Of a DNA stretch of 64,000 bases, positions 61,066 through 64,000 are shown piece by piece. The notes below the pieces were generated by a model that did not search any database, was not told the DNA's origin, and worked only from the letters and a program-made list of their open reading frames with translations. The position numbers and the translations under genes were made by a program. Location of the stretch: contig CM070730.1 in assembly GCA_036346275.1 (NCBI GenBank), positions 2,542,309 through 2,606,308 of the forward strand, written 5' to 3'. This DNA comes from Otatea glauca. Its lineage: Eukaryota; Streptophyta; Magnoliopsida; Poales; Poaceae. Within the stretch, counting starts at the first letter, position 1, and every line of letters begins with the position of its first letter.

Positions 61066-62210
61066 TTGGTTCAGACTCGTGCCAACATCTTTGGAGCTAG
61101 TGGAAGTGGGACACGTTCCAGTGGGAATTCCGATAAAGGATCAATTCCTCAACAATCACCCCAAGTGGATATGCAGAACTTTGGAGTGTTTCTGGCTGCT
61201 CAGACTCAACTGATACGCGCCATGATACAACAAGACCAGGGCATGACTAGTCAAGTTACTGCCAACAATGCATCCCTTATCCTAAGTAGATATGCAGAAC
61301 GTTTGAGTGTTTCTAGCTACTTAGACTCAACTGATGCACACCATGATGCAGCAAGTTCAGAACATGACAAGTCAAGCTACTACCAACAATGTACCCCTGC
61401 TGTTGCCAATGGTCCTCATCCCTACTCAAAGTTGTCAGAATTCATGAGGACTCGTCCGCCTACTTTCTTAGGAAATGTTACACCCTTGGAGGCTGATGAC
61501 TCGCTAAGAATCATCAAGAAAAAGTTGCTTATTACTTAGTGTGAAGGCAATGAGAAGGTTCTCTATGATTCTCATCAGCTAGGAGGAGTCGCCTCTGAAT
61601 GGTGAGAGAACTACTATGCTGCCCATGGAGCTCCTCAGAGTATCTCGTGGAATGAGTTTGTGACTTCTTTTTGCCACTACAATGTGCCACAAGGAATCAT
61701 GGACCTCAAGGACAAGTTCGGAGCTATCAAACAAGGATGCTAGTATGTGGCTGAGTACCTGAACAAGTTTAATCAGCTTACTCGTTATGCACCTGAAGAT
61801 GTCGCCATTGACAGAGCAAGACAGTTTCGTTTCTTGAAGAGACTAAAATCTAGGCTACAAATTGGGTTGATCACCCATACTTTCCTAGATTTGAAAGAAC
61901 TGGTCAACAAAACACTTGTCCTTGAGTATAAACACAAGAAGCTTTCGATAATCGAAAGCGTAGAATGACCTAGCAAGGGAGCTATCAGAATCAACAGAAG
62001 TTGAGAGTTGCACCCCAGCAGTTTGCTAGATTTCAGCCTCAGGCATTGTTCAAGACCTCGTCCCCATCCCCAACACGTCATCCACCTAGTCAAAATTTCT
62101 AGACCACTGTTCAGGCGAATGCTATGCTAGGAGGAATTTATTAGTCTGTGGTCAAACATTGTTTCAGTTGCCGAGAGCTAGGACACTTCGCCAACAACTG
62201 TCCCCAAAAG
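61066..62210 (+). pseudogene. Chromovirus-like gag, broken, ATG start lost
   Basis: The frame opens with V-Q-T-R at 61069, preceded by TTG where an ATG is expected (M-V-x-T-R start of this gag family), so the initiator appears mutated. In order: Gln-rich N-terminus with a duplicated QxxxFxxFLAAQTQLIRA-like segment (61165-61390), PPTFLGNVTPLEADDSLRII (61455), CEGNEKVLYDSHQLGG (61540), FKQG-like IKQGCYVAEYLNKFN (61730; TAG inside) and RQFRFLKRLKSRLQIGLI. The zinc knuckle is listed separately. At least four in-frame stops, mostly TAG or TGA at former Trp/Glu/Gln codons. Confidence 0.82.
62157..62204 (+). pseudogene. Gag zinc knuckle (CCHC)
   Basis: HCFSCRELGHFANNCP fits C-x2-C-x4-H-x4-C exactly, the RNA-binding knuckle of gag nucleocapsid. 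It is intact, although the frame upstream is broken. Confidence 0.85.
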
Positions 62211-62214
62211 GGAG

Positions 62215-62600
62215 TTGTCACCCTTGTTTGTTTCAACCTTGGATTCACACCTACAAAGGCGCCATCGTTAGGAGTCAATTGTGGAGCGTTCCTGTTACGA
62301 GCGGTGATTGAATGATTCTGCTCATAAGCTCGTGTTCCCGGCCGGAGGCCGAAACGAACACTGCCCGACGTGATTACCGACGCAACGCCCGCCTTGGGTG
62401 ATTTGGCTGTTGTCGGAGCCACCACCTGAGACTTGAGTTTCAATATCAAAACAAGCATACCCTTTTCTCATTTTCTTGCAACCATATATAGTCCAGAATC
62501 CTTACTAACATATTGGCAAGGATCTGTTGTCTAACAATAAAAAAAAGGATAGAAACTTCCCTCTAGTCAGGGACACACAAACGGAAATAAGAAACTGAAA
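62215..62600. other. Foreign segment replacing protease and RT core
   Basis: Directly after the zinc knuckle the text ceases to resemble pol. On the minus strand it has LTR-like features: TGTTAGACAACAGATCC starting at 62536 and a TATATATGG line near 62487. It may be a Copia LTR fragment. No duplication was found. The protease and the RT box with its two Asp are absent. Confidence 0.4.
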
Positions 62601-63310
62601 TGCTTCGAGAGCATCAGTTGTGTGCCAAGTTTAGTAAATATGACTTTTGGAAGAAAGTTGAATTTCTTGTCACGTGATGACTACTAAAGGAGTTGCCGTC
62701 GACCCAAACAAAGTTTAAAGTATGTTGCATTGGGAGCAACCGAAGTCAGTTACTCAGATTCGCAGTTTTTTTGCAATGGCAGGATATTAACGTCGGTTCA
62801 TTGAAGGATTTTTGACAATTGCCAAGACGCTCACGTAGTTGTTAAAGAAAGAAAAGAAGTTCACTTGGACATCAGAATGTGACAAGAATTTCCAGGAGTT
62901 AAAGAAGCGTTTGACTTTAGCACCAATTTTGGTTCTACCAGATATTTAGAACAGTTTTGATGCCTATTGTGATACTTCACATCAAGGACTTGGTTGTGTG
63001 TTGATGCAAAAAGGCAAGGTTGTTGCTTATACTTTGAGGCAATTGAGGCTGCATGAAGAGAATTACCCAACACATGATTTGGAGTTAGCTGTTGTAGTGC
63101 ATAATTTGTAGTTGTGGCATTGTTATCTCATTGGTAATCATTGTGAGGTATGTATGGACTACAAGAGTTTGAACTACACTTTCACTTAGTCAGGTCACAA
63201 TGAGACAGTGAAGATGGTTAGAACTGATAAAAGATTATGATGTGGGAATTCACTATAATCCCGAAATGGCCAATGTAGTGGTAGATGCTTTAAGTCGTAA
63301 GAACTAAAGT
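62600..63310 (+). pseudogene. Gypsy RT C-terminus and RNase H, broken
   Basis: QLCAKFSKYDFWKKVEFL (RT thumb/connection), IRSFFAMAGY-RRFIEGFL, FTWTSECDKNFQELKKRL, LVLPDI, then RNase H text DAYCDTSHQGLGCVLMQKGK and EENYPTHDLELAVVVHNL, and NPEMANVVVDAL near 63260. TAA/TAG stops occur within several blocks (for example at 62788, 62838 and 63107). Confidence 0.85.
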
Positions 63311-63329
63311 ATCAATATGCTAGTTCAGA

Positions 63330-64000
63330 AAATTAGCCTGATTTGCACGAGTAGTTTCAGAAGCTAAAGTTGGAAGTAGTACCAGAAGGATTCCTAGCTA
63401 CCTTGAAGGTAAAGCTGACTTTGGAGGATCAAATTCATGGGGCTCAGAAAGGTGGTGCTAAGATCAAAGGCATTAAGTCCAAAATGGAGGATGGTAAAGC
63501 TAAAGATTTCTCCTTAGATGATTAAGGTACCTTGTGGATCAAAGATCGAATTTGCATGCCAAATCAGAAGGAATTGAAACAGTTGATTCTTGTGAAAGCT
63601 AATGATTCAAAGTATTTAATTCACCCTAGAAGTGCTAAGATATATCAGGATCTTAAGGAAAGGTTTTGGTGGCGAACCATAAAGCGTGAACTAGCTTAGA
63701 ACATTGTGTTGTATGATGTATGCCAGAAAGTAAAAGCATAGCATCAAGGGCAAGCTGGTTTGTTACAGCCACTCAAAATTCTAAAGTGAAAGTGGCATGA
63801 AATTGGAATAGACTTTATTACTGATTTGCCTAGGACTCAATCCGGTTATTATTATATTTGGGTAATAGTGGATCATTTGTCGGAAGTTCCTTATTTCATA
63901 TCGGTTAAGAGTACTTATACCGGAGACCGTTAGCAAAGTTGTACATGTCAAGGATTGTCTGTTTGCATGGACTGCCAAAGAAAACAGTGTCAGATAGAAG
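63330..64000 (+). pseudogene. Gypsy integrase, broken, off right edge
   Basis: Zinc-binding region HPRSAKIYQDLKERFWWRTI, in which the first Cys of the C-x2-C pair reads Tyr (VLYDVCQK, about 63707). The catalytic core is WHEIGIDFITDLPRTQSGYY (first Asp near 63811), VIVDHLSEVPYFISV, and LPKKTVSDR with the second Asp at the window end. Stops at 63525, 63700, 63740 and 63788 show it is dead. The chromodomain expected in chromoviruses would be outside. Confidence 0.83.

Larger units (their letters stand above)
48959..64000 (+). mobile_element. Ty3/Gypsy chromovirus-like retrotransposon, 5' part, off right edge
   Basis: Long 5' LTR (48959-58996), primer site (59001-59013), leader, gag (61066-62210), RNase H/connection (62600-63300) and integrase (63330-64000), all plus strand. 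The V-S-D-R wording after the second integrase Asp and the M-V-x-T-R gag start are typical of chromoviruses (Del/Tekay group). The protease and RT core are missing. The LTR was invaded by a hAT element and a giant solo LTR, and the leader by another hAT element. Confidence 0.82.

Noticed and set aside
1358..64000. Search for the MADS-domain exon of the SOC1-like gene
   Set aside because: No stretch reading like the KRIEN..RQVTFSKRR motif was found by eye on the minus strand; recorded as absent, though a careful search is needed to be certain.

Overview
This is plant nuclear DNA, almost certainly from a grass. It holds introns, TATA-bearing LTRs, Ty1/Copia and Ty3/Gypsy retrotransposons, CACTA, hAT and Mutator-type DNA elements and a Tourist-like MITE. 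The only host gene I can support is at the left edge: six exons of a SOC1-clade MADS-box gene on the minus strand (positions 1-1357). Their phases and lengths (79, 62, 100, 42, 42 bp plus a terminal exon) match that family exactly. The MADS-domain exon should lie at higher coordinates but I could not find it in the remaining ~62 kb.

Layout. 1-1357: MADS-box exons. 2508-3629: Mutator-like element with 9-bp target duplication and a nested MITE. 4896-5708: hAT-type element. 7597-27970: an old Tat-lineage Gypsy element on the plus strand (gag, protease, RT, RNase H, integrase, a 49-bp tandem array, an antisense ORF). It was later split by a small solo LTR (13823-14488), a 5.2-kb solo LTR (14530-19746) and a Copia element on the minus strand (22322-27153). 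28745-29538: hAT element carrying fragments that look like two host genes. 29714-31802: deleted Copia element, minus strand. 32559-32789: Tourist-like MITE. 35707-39405: CACTA element containing a solo LTR. 40414-48426: composite of two nested giant LTRs with one outer target duplication. 48959-64000: a Gypsy chromovirus-like element whose 5' LTR was invaded by a hAT element and another 5.3-kb solo LTR, and which runs off the right edge.

Almost every mobile element could be bounded by its target-site duplication (TTAATGAAA, GCATAAAC, AAGAA, CTGAC, TTTGTAGC, TGGAT, TAA, AAAAC, ACCTGGAC, ATAGA), so the insertion order can be read directly. No element appears autonomous. Frameshifts, stops or lost catalytic residues break every polyprotein, including Y-to-N in the Tat RT, E-to-K in its integrase and Y-to-stop in the Copia-1 RT. 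The giant LTR family (TGTAACATCCC start, GGGGTC..CA end, TATA box about 1.35 kb inside) accounts for over 20 kb.

I found no sign of a new enzymatic system. The observations most worth following are the two-gene capture in the hAT element, the Copia element with near-identical LTRs but wrecked genes, the tandem hairpins in its LTR, the nested giant LTRs with conserved tail motifs, and the MADS-box gene whose first exon is missing or very distant. Domain calls come from reading translations by eye; no database search was possible.
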